Source: CAZAFC01 sp964484675 (GTDB taxonomy: Bacteria > Patescibacteriota > Saccharimonadia > Saccharimonadales > UBA4665). From it: a stretch of DNA of 64,000 nt. The position numbers and the translations under genes are program-made. Below are positions 51,224 to 58,722 of the stretch, in pieces (positions within the stretch are counted from its first letter, which is position 1; every line of letters starts with the position of its first letter). Location of the stretch: positions 62,001 to 126,000 of the forward strand of contig CAZAFC010000002.1 in NCBI GenBank assembly GCA_964484675.1, given 5' to 3'. The notes beneath the pieces are model-generated. The model was not told the origin of the DNA, did not search any database, and saw only the letters and a list, made by a program, of their open reading frames with translations.

Positions 51224-51970
51224 TTACGCCGGCACGCGGCCAGCGGTCTCCGGCTGCTCGCCCATCCAGTCCAGCAGCTGCCGGAAGTCACCCGCCTCGA
51301 TCGGCTTCGCGCCTTCGAAGTGCAGCAGACACAACTGCGGCGCAGTGGCACGCAGATGCTCGAGAATGTCCTGGCAGTACACCCAAGTCATCCCCACCCG
51401 CAAGCGTAGCCTGGTGAGATGCCTCGGGTGTGCTGATGCAGGAGGATCTTTCAAGAACTGCATCGCCGTGGTGATGGTGTGCATCACCTGGCCGGCTTCG
51501 GAATTTTCGGCCAGTCGCTTGCGGACGTTGCGACGCGAGGCTTCGATCGATCGATCTCTATCCCCCAAGTCGCTCGCCTCAGTAAGGCCAATTATGTGCA
51601 GACCGACAGGCACCTCCAGCGACACATTAGTATGCGCCACGTAGAACTGGAATTGGTGGACGTGAGAAATGTCGACAGGCGACTTGCGGATGTGAGGGTT
51701 TGACCAGCCAGCCCAGTTCGCTAGATACAGACCACCTTCGGGCCGCAATATGGCGAAGCATGCGGCCTCCACCGGGACGGGCGGTTGGTCCAATTCTCGG
51801 CCCATCTCGTGCTGCGCCTCGATCGTCCTCCGGAACTCATAGCCATTGCCGATTGTCCTGACAGGGCCGGTCCGAGGCTTGTTGTCGGGCGTCGGCAGGC
51901 GATCGCTTGTGATCGGATCGCCGGTTGCGACCAGCCGGCAGAGCTGCTCGTAGTCTTCAATAACGTCCAT
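51224..51970 (-). CDS. Accessory protein, second of a tandem paralogue pair
   Basis: 248 aa, soluble, unknown. It shares with the upstream gene (52017-52715) the N-terminal module 'AxGxPIxSDRxPxP...P......IGxGYEFRRT......PVEAA' and a following 'L.LA.W......' strand, so they are duplicates. SD GAGAGG before the ATG at 51970. Only 46 nt separate it from its paralogue, so they are co-transcribed from the promoter at 52800. The pair ends at a 14-bp hairpin. Nothing identifies the fold. Confidence 0.75.
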   Translation of the reverse strand: MDVIEDYEQLCRLVATGDPITSDRLPTPDNKPRTGPVRTIGNGYEFRRTIEAQHEMGRELDQPPVPVEAACFAILRPEGGLYLANWAGWSNPHIRKSPVDISHVHQFQFYVAHTNVSLEVPVGLHIIGLTEASDLGDRDRSIEASRRNVRKRLAENSEAGQVMHTITTAMQFLKDPPASAHPRHLTRLRLRVGMTWVYCQDILEHLRATAPQLCLLHFEGAKPIEAGDFRQLLDWMGEQPETAGRVPA

Positions 51971-52016
51971 GCGTTTCCTCTCAGCAGTGTGATGTGGTGG
52001 CGACCAGCCGGCGGGG

Positions 52017-52715
52017 TCAAGATCGCCCGCTAATCTCCGGCTGCTTGCGCGCCCACGTCAGAATTGCTCCAAGCGTGTGTGCCTCGATGAATGCCGGCTC
52101 CGTGAGACTACTGCACAACATATTCAGCTGCGCATACTGCCGCCGGAGCTCCATAATGACGCGCTCGTGATGGCCATGCGAAGCCTCCCACTTTTTAGTG
52201 ATCTCGGCATCCTCGGCAGATTTCGGCTCTCCGGCAATTTCCGCTGCCATGGTGCGTCGGTACTCATCCATGAGCGGGAACATCTGCAGCGATGCAGCAT
52301 GAGGGGGCTGCTTGTAGACAGAGTCAGCCATGTGCTTACTAAACTGCTCCAGAGGACTATCCATGCGGTCGTCCACGATCCGCTGAACCACGTCAAGCAC
52401 CACCTCTGGCGACACGTTGTACTTGACGCACGCGCGGTGCGGGCCTTGCGATGCCGTCCAGTCTGCCAGGGTGCAGAGGAGCAGCGTTTCCTGGGGCGTT
52501 TTGACCATGAAGAGCGACGTGGCGGCCTCCACCGGCGCACTCAGATTGGGGTGAGCAACAGAGACGGTTCGCCTGAACTCGTAGCCGATGCCGGCAGCTT
52601 GGTCGGGGGCCGACTTCGGCCCGATTTCGGGAAGAGGCATGCGATCGCTTGCGATAGGCTTGCCGGTTGCGGCCAGCTCGAGAAGCGCGGCGTACACTTT
52701 AGGAAGGGTGCTCAT
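52017..52715 (-). CDS. Accessory protein, first of a tandem paralogue pair
   Basis: 232 aa, soluble, unknown. Paralogue of 51224-51970 (GKPIASDRMPLPE..., GIGYEFRRTVSV..., APVEAATSLF). The rest is helical (VVLDVVQRIVDDRMDSPLEQFSKHMADSV; AEDAEITKKWEASHGHHERVIMELRRQYAQ). The ATG at 52715 has SD AAAGGAAAT. The promoter TTGACA-N17-TAGAGT (52800-52828) is back to back with the leaderless start of der. Confidence 0.75.
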   Translation of the reverse strand: MSTLPKVYAALLELAATGKPIASDRMPLPEIGPKSAPDQAAGIGYEFRRTVSVAHPNLSAPVEAATSLFMVKTPQETLLLCTLADWTASQGPHRACVKYNVSPEVVLDVVQRIVDDRMDSPLEQFSKHMADSVYKQPPHAASLQMFPLMDEYRRTMAAEIAGEPKSAEDAEITKKWEASHGHHERVIMELRRQYAQLNMLCSSLTEPAFIEAHTLGAILTWARKQPEISGRS

Positions 52716-52799
52716 GGATTTCCTTTCGTTCGTGCTGTGCGGACCTGTTTGCTTGTCAACGAACTTCGCGCGCATATAGCTGGCGATGGTTCAAACATA

Positions 52800-52828
52800 A
52801 CTCTAATATCGAGGAGTAGGTTTGTCAA
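52800..52828 (-). promoter_or_regulatory. Consensus-like sigma70 promoter of paralogue pair
   Basis: TTGACA (52823-52828), N17, TAGAGT (52800-52805) on the minus strand. Confidence 0.65.
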
Positions 52829-52844
52829 TACGGAGCACATCTGT

Positions 52845-52850
52845 TAAAAT
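52845..52850 (+). promoter_or_regulatory. -10 box of leaderless der
   Basis: TAAAAT, 8 nt before the ATG at 52859. The ATG at 52853 would be only 2 nt away. Confidence 0.5.
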
Positions 52851-52858
52851 GGATGCTA

Positions 52859-54226
52859 ATGAGTACTAAAAAACTACCGATCGTGGCAATCGTCGGCCGC
52901 GCAAATGTCGGCAAAAGCAGCCTCTTCAACGCCATCCTCGACCGCCGCGAGGCGATTGTGGCCATGGAAGCCGGCACCACGCGCGACAGCATCACAGCCA
53001 AGGCCAGCTGGAACGGCCAGGATTTTTGGCTGGTCGACACCGCCGGCATGAAGGACGCCGAGGACGAGTTCGAATTCACTATTCAGGAGCAGATTTTGCA
53101 GGCTGCCGATAGCGCCGATGTGATTTGGGTTTTGGTCGAAGCCAACGTGCCGATCACCGAAGAAGATCGCCGCGTGGCCCGGCTGGCGCTCAAGAGCCGC
53201 AAGCCGGTGTTTTTGGTCATAAATAAAGTCGACCGCGCCCGGGCAAGTGACAATCTCGAGGCCTTCCAGCGCCTCGGCATCAAACCGATTGTGCACACCA
53301 GCAGCACGCAACGCCGCGGCATCGGCGAGCTGCTCGATCTGTTAGTCGAGCACATTCCGGCCGTGACCATCAAGCAGGCCGACGACCGCCTGCACATCGC
53401 ACTGCTCGGCCGGCCGAACGTCGGCAAGTCGCAGCTCTTTAACACGCTCGCCAAAAAGCAGCAGGCAATTGTGGCCGATCGCGCCGGCACCACGCGCGAT
53501 ATCAACCGCGCCGTCGTGCGATTTGAAGGCCGCGAAATCGAAATTATGGACACCGCCGGCATTCGCCGTCCTGGCAAAATTGGCACCGGCATCGAGCATT
53601 TCAGCGTCGTGCGCACGCTGTCGGCCATCGAGCAAGCCGACGTTTGCTTCTTGCTCATGGACGTGAACGAGCTCAACACGCAGCTCGACCAAAAAATCGC
53701 CGGCATGATCAAAGAATCCGGCAAGGGCCTGGTGCTGGTGGTGAGCAAATGGGACGCCGCCGAGGGCAAAGACGCCTTCACCCGCGATGCGCTCGCACCG
53801 CAAATCGCCGCCACCTACGACTTCGTGCCGTGGGCGCCACTGATTTTCACCAGTGCTATCACCGGCCAGAACGTCGCGCAGCTGTTCGACCTGGCGCTTT
53901 CTATCGACAAGCATCGCGCCACCCGCATCGGCACGCGCGAGCTGAATCTCTGGCTGCGCCGCGTCATCGACAAGCACCCGCCAGCCGGGCTCAAAGGCCG
54001 CGCGCCGAAGCTCAATTACATGGTTCAGGAAGACGACAATCCGATTCCGGCGTTCAAAGTGTTCGGTTCGAGCACCAAGTTTTTGCACTGGAGCTACAAG
54101 CGCTACATGGAGCGGAGTTTGCGCGAAGTGTACGATTTTGAAGGCACGCCGGTGCAGCTCTGGTTTATTGAGAAGCACGAAACGCACAAGCACGGCAATA
54201 GCCCCACCAAAGAACCGCGCAAATAG
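52859..54226 (+). CDS. der: Ribosome-biogenesis GTPase Der (EngA)
   Basis: Essential double-GTPase for 50S assembly. 455 aa. Domain 1: G1 GRANVGKSS, G3 DTAGMKD, G4 NKVD. Domain 2: G1 GRPNVGKSQ, G3 DTAGIRR, G4 SKWD. Then a C-terminal KH-like domain (TRELNLWLRRVIDKHPP... PAFKVFGSSTKFLHWSYKRYMERSLREVYDFEGTPVQLWF). The second P-loop ends GKSQ where most Der proteins have GKSS/T, a mild oddity. Start 52859 chosen from the promoter distance. Confidence 0.97.
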   Translation: MSTKKLPIVAIVGRANVGKSSLFNAILDRREAIVAMEAGTTRDSITAKASWNGQDFWLVDTAGMKDAEDEFEFTIQEQILQAADSADVIWVLVEANVPITEEDRRVARLALKSRKPVFLVINKVDRARASDNLEAFQRLGIKPIVHTSSTQRRGIGELLDLLVEHIPAVTIKQADDRLHIALLGRPNVGKSQLFNTLAKKQQAIVADRAGTTRDINRAVVRFEGREIEIMDTAGIRRPGKIGTGIEHFSVVRTLSAIEQADVCFLLMDVNELNTQLDQKIAGMIKESGKGLVLVVSKWDAAEGKDAFTRDALAPQIAATYDFVPWAPLIFTSAITGQNVAQLFDLALSIDKHRATRIGTRELNLWLRRVIDKHPPAGLKGRAPKLNYMVQEDDNPIPAFKVFGSSTKFLHWSYKRYMERSLREVYDFEGTPVQLWFIEKHETHKHGNSPTKEPRK

Positions 54227-54289
54227 GTGCGGGGCAGAGCGGCGGCGAAAGATTTATAAGAATAAAACGCGGCTCAAGGGGTAGGTGCG

Positions 54290-54353
54290 GGGTGGCGAAG
54301 CGTTGGTTCAAAAGTTCGGGGCAAAAGCCGCGAGGACTTAGACGCTTCGCCAC
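54290..54353 (-). terminator. GC hairpin after exported DUF3558-like gene
   Basis: Perfect 13-bp arms GGTGGCGAAGCGT (54290-54302) and ACGCTTCGCCACC (54341-54353), 38-nt loop. Confidence 0.7.
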
Positions 54354-54422
54354 CACCCGCCGCACGGAAGCGCGCCGAAACGGCAGCCAGTGCAGCACGA
54401 TCACCTACGAGTAGTAGTCGAG

Positions 54423-55106
54423 TTAACCGACCTGGAGCGCTGCCGCCTTGGGAAGCGTCTGGTACATCAAGTCCATGAACTCGATCTGGGGGAGCGACCC
54501 TTCGGCGTAGATGCCGATGGTGGCAACGTGGCCGTCGAGCGGGGTTTGCACCACCAAGCCGACGGTGTATGCGCCGGACGTGATCCAGGCGCCCTGGCCG
54601 GCCGGTGCACCACAGGCGCTGAGCTCGGACACCGTCAGCGGCTTGCTTGCCGTCGAGCGATCCGCGCCGTACGTCGTGGCATTGGCTTTCGCCAGGTCGT
54701 TGGTCGTCGCGAACAGCAGATTGTTTTGCTGTGCGTTCCGCGGCTGCAGGTTCGCCCAGACGACGAACGCCAGCGATTGGTCCTGCGGGTGTGAGTACGA
54801 GCAGCTCGTGCCGCTCGATCCCAAGCCGTCGTTCGTCAGGCCGTCAAAGTTCGAGACCTTGGTGAACTCGGCGACCGAGATGAGATCGCAGGCGGTCAGC
54901 GGCTTGACCGGCGCGGGAACAGATGCGGGGCTGGCGGCGACGGTAGCCGAAGCCTGCGCCGGTGCCTTGCGAGCGTCGGAAGCAGCGTGCCCGCCCCAAA
55001 GGTGGACGACGTAGGCGCCGATAGCCCAGGCGACAACCAGGGTGAGGCATACCCGAACGAACATCCGTCCGGCGGTGCGGCGCTGACGGACCGAAGTCTT
55101 GCTCAT
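54423..55106 (-). CDS. TM-anchored exported protein resembling DUF3558
   Basis: 227 aa. Basic N-terminus (SKTSVRQRRTAGR), TM/signal anchor (~16-36), Ala/Pro-rich linker and a globular domain. The domain begins LTACDLISVAEFTKV and has a second Cys in GTSCSYSHP, the spacing of DUF3558 actinobacterial lipoproteins ('C.Ll...e.......C.Y'). Here it is TM-anchored rather than a lipoprotein. Consensus TTTACA-N17-TATAAT promoter; the start at 55106 is preferred over TTG 55115. Function unknown; a host-contact or substrate-binding role is speculation. Confidence 0.75.
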   Translation of the reverse strand: MSKTSVRQRRTAGRMFVRVCLTLVVAWAIGAYVVHLWGGHAASDARKAPAQASATVAASPASVPAPVKPLTACDLISVAEFTKVSNFDGLTNDGLGSSGTSCSYSHPQDQSLAFVVWANLQPRNAQQNNLLFATTNDLAKANATTYGADRSTASKPLTVSELSACGAPAGQGAWITSGAYTVGLVVQTPLDGHVATIGIYAEGSLPQIEFMDLMYQTLPKAAALQVG

Positions 55107-55195
55107 AGAGATCAACTCTCAATCGTAGATGGTCAAGGACGAATGGCCGATTCATTGCTGATTCGGAAGTAACGCGGCGCGCTCCATTCACTGTT

Positions 55196-55224
55196 ATTAT
55201 AGCATAAAGGGTTTAATATGTAAA
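55196..55224 (-). promoter_or_regulatory. Near-consensus sigma70 promoter
   Basis: TTTACA (55219-55224), N17, perfect TATAAT (55196-55201) on the minus strand. Confidence 0.75.
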
Positions 55225-55359
55225 TGCCGAGCACGTAGAGCCTGCTCAGCTCGGCACACGCAAGATCCTCGGGGCACCCACTCATTCACCAAAGAGTCAG
55301 GCCATCTCGCGCCAGCGCAGACGGGCCACCATTGCTACCGCAGGCTACTCAAGAGATGG

Positions 55360-55365
55360 TATGAT
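55360..55365 (+). promoter_or_regulatory. -10 box of leaderless pth
   Basis: TATGAT, 7 nt before the ATG at 55373. Confidence 0.45.
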
Positions 55366-55372
55366 AGGTGCG

Positions 55373-56011
55373 ATGGCATTTATTCAGAAAAAACCTCAGG
55401 TGGGCGTCGGTACGCAGTTCTACACGCTTGGCCTCAACAAAACGCTACTCATCGTGGGTCTTGGCAACATCGGCCGCGAGTACGACGGCACCCGGCACAA
55501 CATCGGCTTTGCGGTGGTGGATGCTTTCGCACAGGCCAATGATTTTCCGGCCTGGATCGACAAAAAAGACCTCAAATGCCACCTCACGCAAGCGACCCTC
55601 GGTAGCACGCGCGTGCTGCTCGTCAAGCCGACCACATTCATGAATCTGAGTGGCGAAGCGGTGCAGGCGGTGATGCATTTTTATAAGCTCAGCACCGATC
55701 AGATCGTGGCCGTGCACGACGAGATCGACATCCCGTTCGGCCACATTCGCACCCGCATCGGCGGCTCGAGCGCCGGCCACAACGGCATCAAATCCATCAC
55801 ACAACACCTTGGCGAAGAGTACGGCCGCGTACGCATCGGCATCGGGCCCAAGGAACCGGCCCAGATGGACACGTCCGATTTCGTGCTGGCGCGCTTTAGC
55901 TCCGGCCAGGCAGCCGACCTGCCCAAGCTGCTGCGCGAAGCCTGCGCCATACTCAGCGAACGCGCCTACGGCGACGAACTCCTGCCCGAAACCCGCTCAT
56001 TTCTTATGTAA
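55373..56011 (+). CDS. pth: Peptidyl-tRNA hydrolase
   Basis: Recycles peptidyl-tRNA released from ribosomes. 212 aa with a 25-residue N-terminal extension, then the classical Pth fold: LLIVGLGNIGREYDGTRHNIGF (catalytic His in TRHN), KPTTFMNLSG (Asn), VHDEIDIPFGHIRTR and GGSSAGHNGIKSI...YGRVRIGIG. All active-site residues are present. Predicted leaderless. Confidence 0.97.
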   Translation: MAFIQKKPQVGVGTQFYTLGLNKTLLIVGLGNIGREYDGTRHNIGFAVVDAFAQANDFPAWIDKKDLKCHLTQATLGSTRVLLVKPTTFMNLSGEAVQAVMHFYKLSTDQIVAVHDEIDIPFGHIRTRIGGSSAGHNGIKSITQHLGEEYGRVRIGIGPKEPAQMDTSDFVLARFSSGQAADLPKLLREACAILSERAYGDELLPETRSFLM

Positions 56012-56184
56012 TTATCGCTCTGCGACGCTTGGCCCTAACAAGCGGAACCCTCGGCCAAGAGATACTTTACACAAGGCGAGCGACATTCGCACCGAGCCGC
56101 ACGACGCATCTGTGCAAAATCACTACCGACGGTGTGTTTAGGAGTGGCTATGCCATTGTTTAGCGATAAGGATAACTGGTGGGG

Positions 56185-56252
56185 CGGCGGCAAAGAAGGG
56201 AAGAGGTTCGCTCGGGCAGTGATGCTCGAACTAAGTCTTTTCTTTGTCGCCG
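56185..56252 (-). terminator. Imperfect GC hairpin after lipoprotein gene
   Basis: GGCGGCAAAGAAGGGAAGA pairs with TCTTTTCTTTGTCGCC with a few mismatches. 61 bp beyond the stop at 56313. The remainder of 56012-56312 shows nothing else. Confidence 0.5.
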
Positions 56253-56312
56253 CTTGGCCGCTCTAGATCACGCCATGAAGGCGAGAGTCTTTTTGGGCGG
56301 CGGAAGGTCCAC

Positions 56313-57098
56313 CTACTCGTTGCAGGGAACGAACGGGACCGACGGCAGGCTCGTCACGGGGGTCGAAGTGGTCGCCGGCTGGCTCATGGTTTGGGGGCTG
56401 CTGGCTGGCGCCGAGGTGACCGTCGAGATCGTGGTCGGCGTAGCGGCCCGGAAGTGCGCCATGTTGGCGTGCGCCGTGACCGCGAGGGCCATCAAACGTT
56501 GCGGCGTCACCACCAAGCCGTCGGGGTCGACGCTGATCGCGACGATGATGTTCGTCCGCACATCCTGGAAGACCAAGCCGATCAGCTTGCCGTCCTTGGC
56601 CAGAACCCAGCGACCGCCGTAGATGTCGCGCAGCGTGTTCACACCGGCGAGGGACGGAGTGGTCGGATTGGTCACCGACTGGCTGCTGCCCTGAGGGCTC
56701 GCGAGGGTCTCGACCATCGCAGAGTACAGGTCATGCGAACCCGCCGCCTCGATGTTGGTCGTGACTTCTACCAGGATGGGAGTGTCGCAGACTCCGTTCA
56801 GCTGGTACTGCGAGCCGAGACTCGGCAGTCGCCAGTCGCCGTTGGAGTTCGTGTACGCCGTCACCGGGCCCCGGAAGGTCTCTTCCAGCTGCGGGGCCTG
56901 GAAGGTGGTGACGATAGCGGACGGCGGGATGAGCGCGTCGGGGGCGGCGGTGTCCGTGATGACGTGCGCCGTCGCCTGCTTGACGAACTTGTCGGCGTCG
57001 GTCTGGGCCGCGGTGCGGTCGTCACAACCGGCGAGCATGACGCCGAAGACAACGGCAATGAGTGCCAGAGCGGACGTGCGGATGTTCGGCTTACGCAT
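56313..57098 (-). CDS. Predicted lipoprotein of unknown function
   Basis: 261 aa. Signal peptide with lipobox (VVFGVMLAG|C, Cys25) followed by Asp-Asp. The mature part has a ~180-aa domain with two strand-rich halves and a Thr/Ser/Pro-rich C-terminal tail ending FVPCNE. No family recognised. The ATG at 57098 has SD AAGGA; promoter TTTACA-N16-TATAAT at 57178-57205. A TGA/GC hairpin unit like the other exported accessory genes. Confidence 0.78.
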   Translation of the reverse strand: MRKPNIRTSALALIAVVFGVMLAGCDDRTAAQTDADKFVKQATAHVITDTAAPDALIPPSAIVTTFQAPQLEETFRGPVTAYTNSNGDWRLPSLGSQYQLNGVCDTPILVEVTTNIEAAGSHDLYSAMVETLASPQGSSQSVTNPTTPSLAGVNTLRDIYGGRWVLAKDGKLIGLVFQDVRTNIIVAISVDPDGLVVTPQRLMALAVTAHANMAHFRAATPTTISTVTSAPASSPQTMSQPATTSTPVTSLPSVPFVPCNE

Positions 57099-57177
57099 AG
57101 AACACTTCCTTCGAGTAGGTGCGAATGGTCTCGCACACACAGCGGAGAATTAAGCACGATGGTGCCCATTCATATAT

Positions 57178-57205
57178 ATTATACTATAAATATGAGAAAT
57201 GTAAA
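57178..57205 (-). promoter_or_regulatory. Near-consensus sigma70 promoter
   Basis: TTTACA (57200-57205), N16, TATAAT (57178-57183) on the minus strand. Confidence 0.65.
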
Positions 57206-57310
57206 TGTTGTCTAGCAAGCAGGTATTTCGGGCTTGCAATGTGGAGGAGCGTAGGCTAGGATATGCAAGCTTTGGTTCGCACGCGCAGACAAGGCCAAGA
57301 ATTGCAGCCA

Positions 57311-57658
57311 CAAAAATAGGCCTACAAGAGGGGGTGGGCACCGCTTGTAGGCCTATTGCTGGGAACGTCATTGCTGACCTTCCCAAGGGCTTCTCGAAAG
57401 AAGTCCGACCCTTCAAGCCCACCTAAGCGAAGCATCACGCACCAAAATCATACAGTGGTGTGCCGGTCAATGACCATCTTTTTGGACTCGCTCTTGTTAG
57501 GTCGCCCTCTTACCGAAGTAATAGGGTGCTTAAAGGGGTTAGTATGTTTTAGAGCGCTTTGCCTCGAAGGCAAGCACATCATTAAGTGGAGGGTAACAAC
57601 TCTTTGCTGGCACGCTCTAAAACAATCTAACAATTGTTAGAATGGGGGATAAAGGTGC
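57311..57658 (-). ncRNA. Candidate ~350-nt structured non-coding RNA
   Basis: Read on the minus strand, TTGCCC-N17-TATAAC (57665-57693) starts a transcript near 57658. It has no good ORF. It forms TCTAACAA/TTGTTAGA, then a long-range stem GTTTTAGAGCG (57611-57621 side) / CGCTCTAAAAC (57548-57558 side) containing TTGCC-TTCG-AGGCAA. Next comes a hairpin TTAC-TTCG-GTAA flanked by CCCT/AGGG, then GGTC-ATT-GACC and GGGCTT...AAGCCC. It ends with a perfect 14-bp terminator stem AATAGGCCTACAAG/CTTGTAGGCCTATT followed by TTTTTG. cUUCGg loops appear only on this strand. I tested it by eye against tmRNA, RNase P, SRP and 6S signatures without a match. Confidence 0.6.
57315..57357 (-). terminator. Intrinsic terminator of the candidate ncRNA
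   Basis: Perfect 14-bp inverted repeat AATAGGCCTACAAG/CTTGTAGGCCTATT, 15-nt loop; T-run on the minus strand. Confidence 0.8.
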
Positions 57659-57664
57659 GTAGTC

Positions 57665-57693
57665 GTTATATATTTAACGCTTACAGTGGGCAA
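57665..57693 (-). promoter_or_regulatory. Promoter of the candidate ncRNA
   Basis: TTGCCC (57688-57693), N17, TATAAC (57665-57670) on the minus strand. Confidence 0.55.
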
Positions 57694-57740
57694 TTTTAGC
57701 AAGTTTATTGTCTTATGTCAATACTATTAAAGGATTTTGT

Positions 57741-58601
57741 GTGGAAGTCAAAAAGGTTTCGGTAAATGCTTATGGCTATCCTGCGTTGCTGGCTACTATT
57801 CCGGATCCGCCACCGCAGCTTTTCTACAGAGGCCAAGACCTCACCGAGCTACTCAAGCGGCCTCGAGTTGCAATTGTCGGCAGCCGCAAGATAACCCCTT
57901 ATGGCCGAGCGGTAACCCAAGATCTTGCAGCGCAACTCGCCAGGCAAGGCATCATTGTTATAAGCGGCCTGGCGTATGGCGTCGATGCCGAGGCTCATCA
58001 GGCCGCGCTCGAAGCTGGCGGCATAGCAATCGCCGTGTTGCCGTGCGGACTAGACGTCATCTACCCAAGCGCCCACCGCAATCTTGCCCAGAAGATTCTC
58101 AGGCAGGGCGGGGCACTGGTAAGCGAATACCCGAGCGGCACGGTCGCGTATAAGACCAATTTTATCGCTCGCAACCGCATCGTGTCCGGCCTGAGCGACG
58201 CTGTGCTCATCCCCGAGGCTGCCATCAAAAGCGGCACGCTGCACACGGCGCGTTTCGCGCTCGAGCAGGGACGAGAGGTGATGGCCGTGCCAGGCAATAT
58301 CACGAGCGCCAACTCCGGCGGCACCAACGCACTCATTCGCGACGGCGCCACACCCATCACCGAGCTGGCAGATATTTTGCTGGCGCTCGGGTTGAATCCC
58401 CGCCAACAGCCGCTCATCATCGGCAGCGACGAACACGAACAGCGCCTCATCGACCTCATATCAGCCGGCCACAGCACCAATGCCGCACTACTCGCCGAAA
58501 GCCAACTGCCCGCCGCGCTCTTTGGCCAAACCATGACAATGCTCGAACTCACGAGTAAGATCCGCTCAGTCGGCTCTGGTGCGTGGGCGCTCGGCCCGTG
58601 A
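57741..58601 (+). CDS. dprA: DNA-processing protein DprA
   Basis: Loads RecA onto incoming single-stranded DNA during natural transformation. 286 aa. The Rossmann-like DprA/Smf core is clear: RVAIVGSRKITPYG, VISGLAYGVDAEAHQAAL, GGIAIAVLPCGLD..YP, LVSEYPSG, RNRIVSGLSDAVLIPEAAIKSGTLHTARFA and VMAVPGNITS..SGGTNALI.DGA. A short winged-helix-like C-terminus follows. GTG 57741 is chosen for AAAGGA at 6-nt spacing; a TTG at 57708 is less likely. Natural competence is widespread in CPR. Confidence 0.95.
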   Translation: MEVKKVSVNAYGYPALLATIPDPPPQLFYRGQDLTELLKRPRVAIVGSRKITPYGRAVTQDLAAQLARQGIIVISGLAYGVDAEAHQAALEAGGIAIAVLPCGLDVIYPSAHRNLAQKILRQGGALVSEYPSGTVAYKTNFIARNRIVSGLSDAVLIPEAAIKSGTLHTARFALEQGREVMAVPGNITSANSGGTNALIRDGATPITELADILLALGLNPRQQPLIIGSDEHEQRLIDLISAGHSTNAALLAESQLPAALFGQTMTMLELTSKIRSVGSGAWALGP

Positions 58602-58722
58602 TCACGAGATCAAAAACATCGGCCAAAGCCGTCAAACCATGAAATCATCACCACACAAAATTTGCCAAATCGCAAACGACTTGCGTATTATAAGCACTTG
58701 CGTATAAGCTAGTTGGATAAGT

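Noticed and set aside
53342..54193. Minus-strand frame opposite der
   Set aside because: Antisense shadow; no independent promoter, SD or motif.
1366..57358. Integron attC sites as explanation for the 3' hairpins
   Set aside because: The cassette-like order is suggestive, but I see no conserved GTTRRRY/RYYYAAC cores, genes lie on both strands and no integrase is present in the window.
57311..57658. CRISPR or tracrRNA, prompted by the GTTTTAGAGC-like stem
   Set aside because: There is no repeat array or cas gene; the motif is one arm of a long-range stem in the candidate ncRNA.
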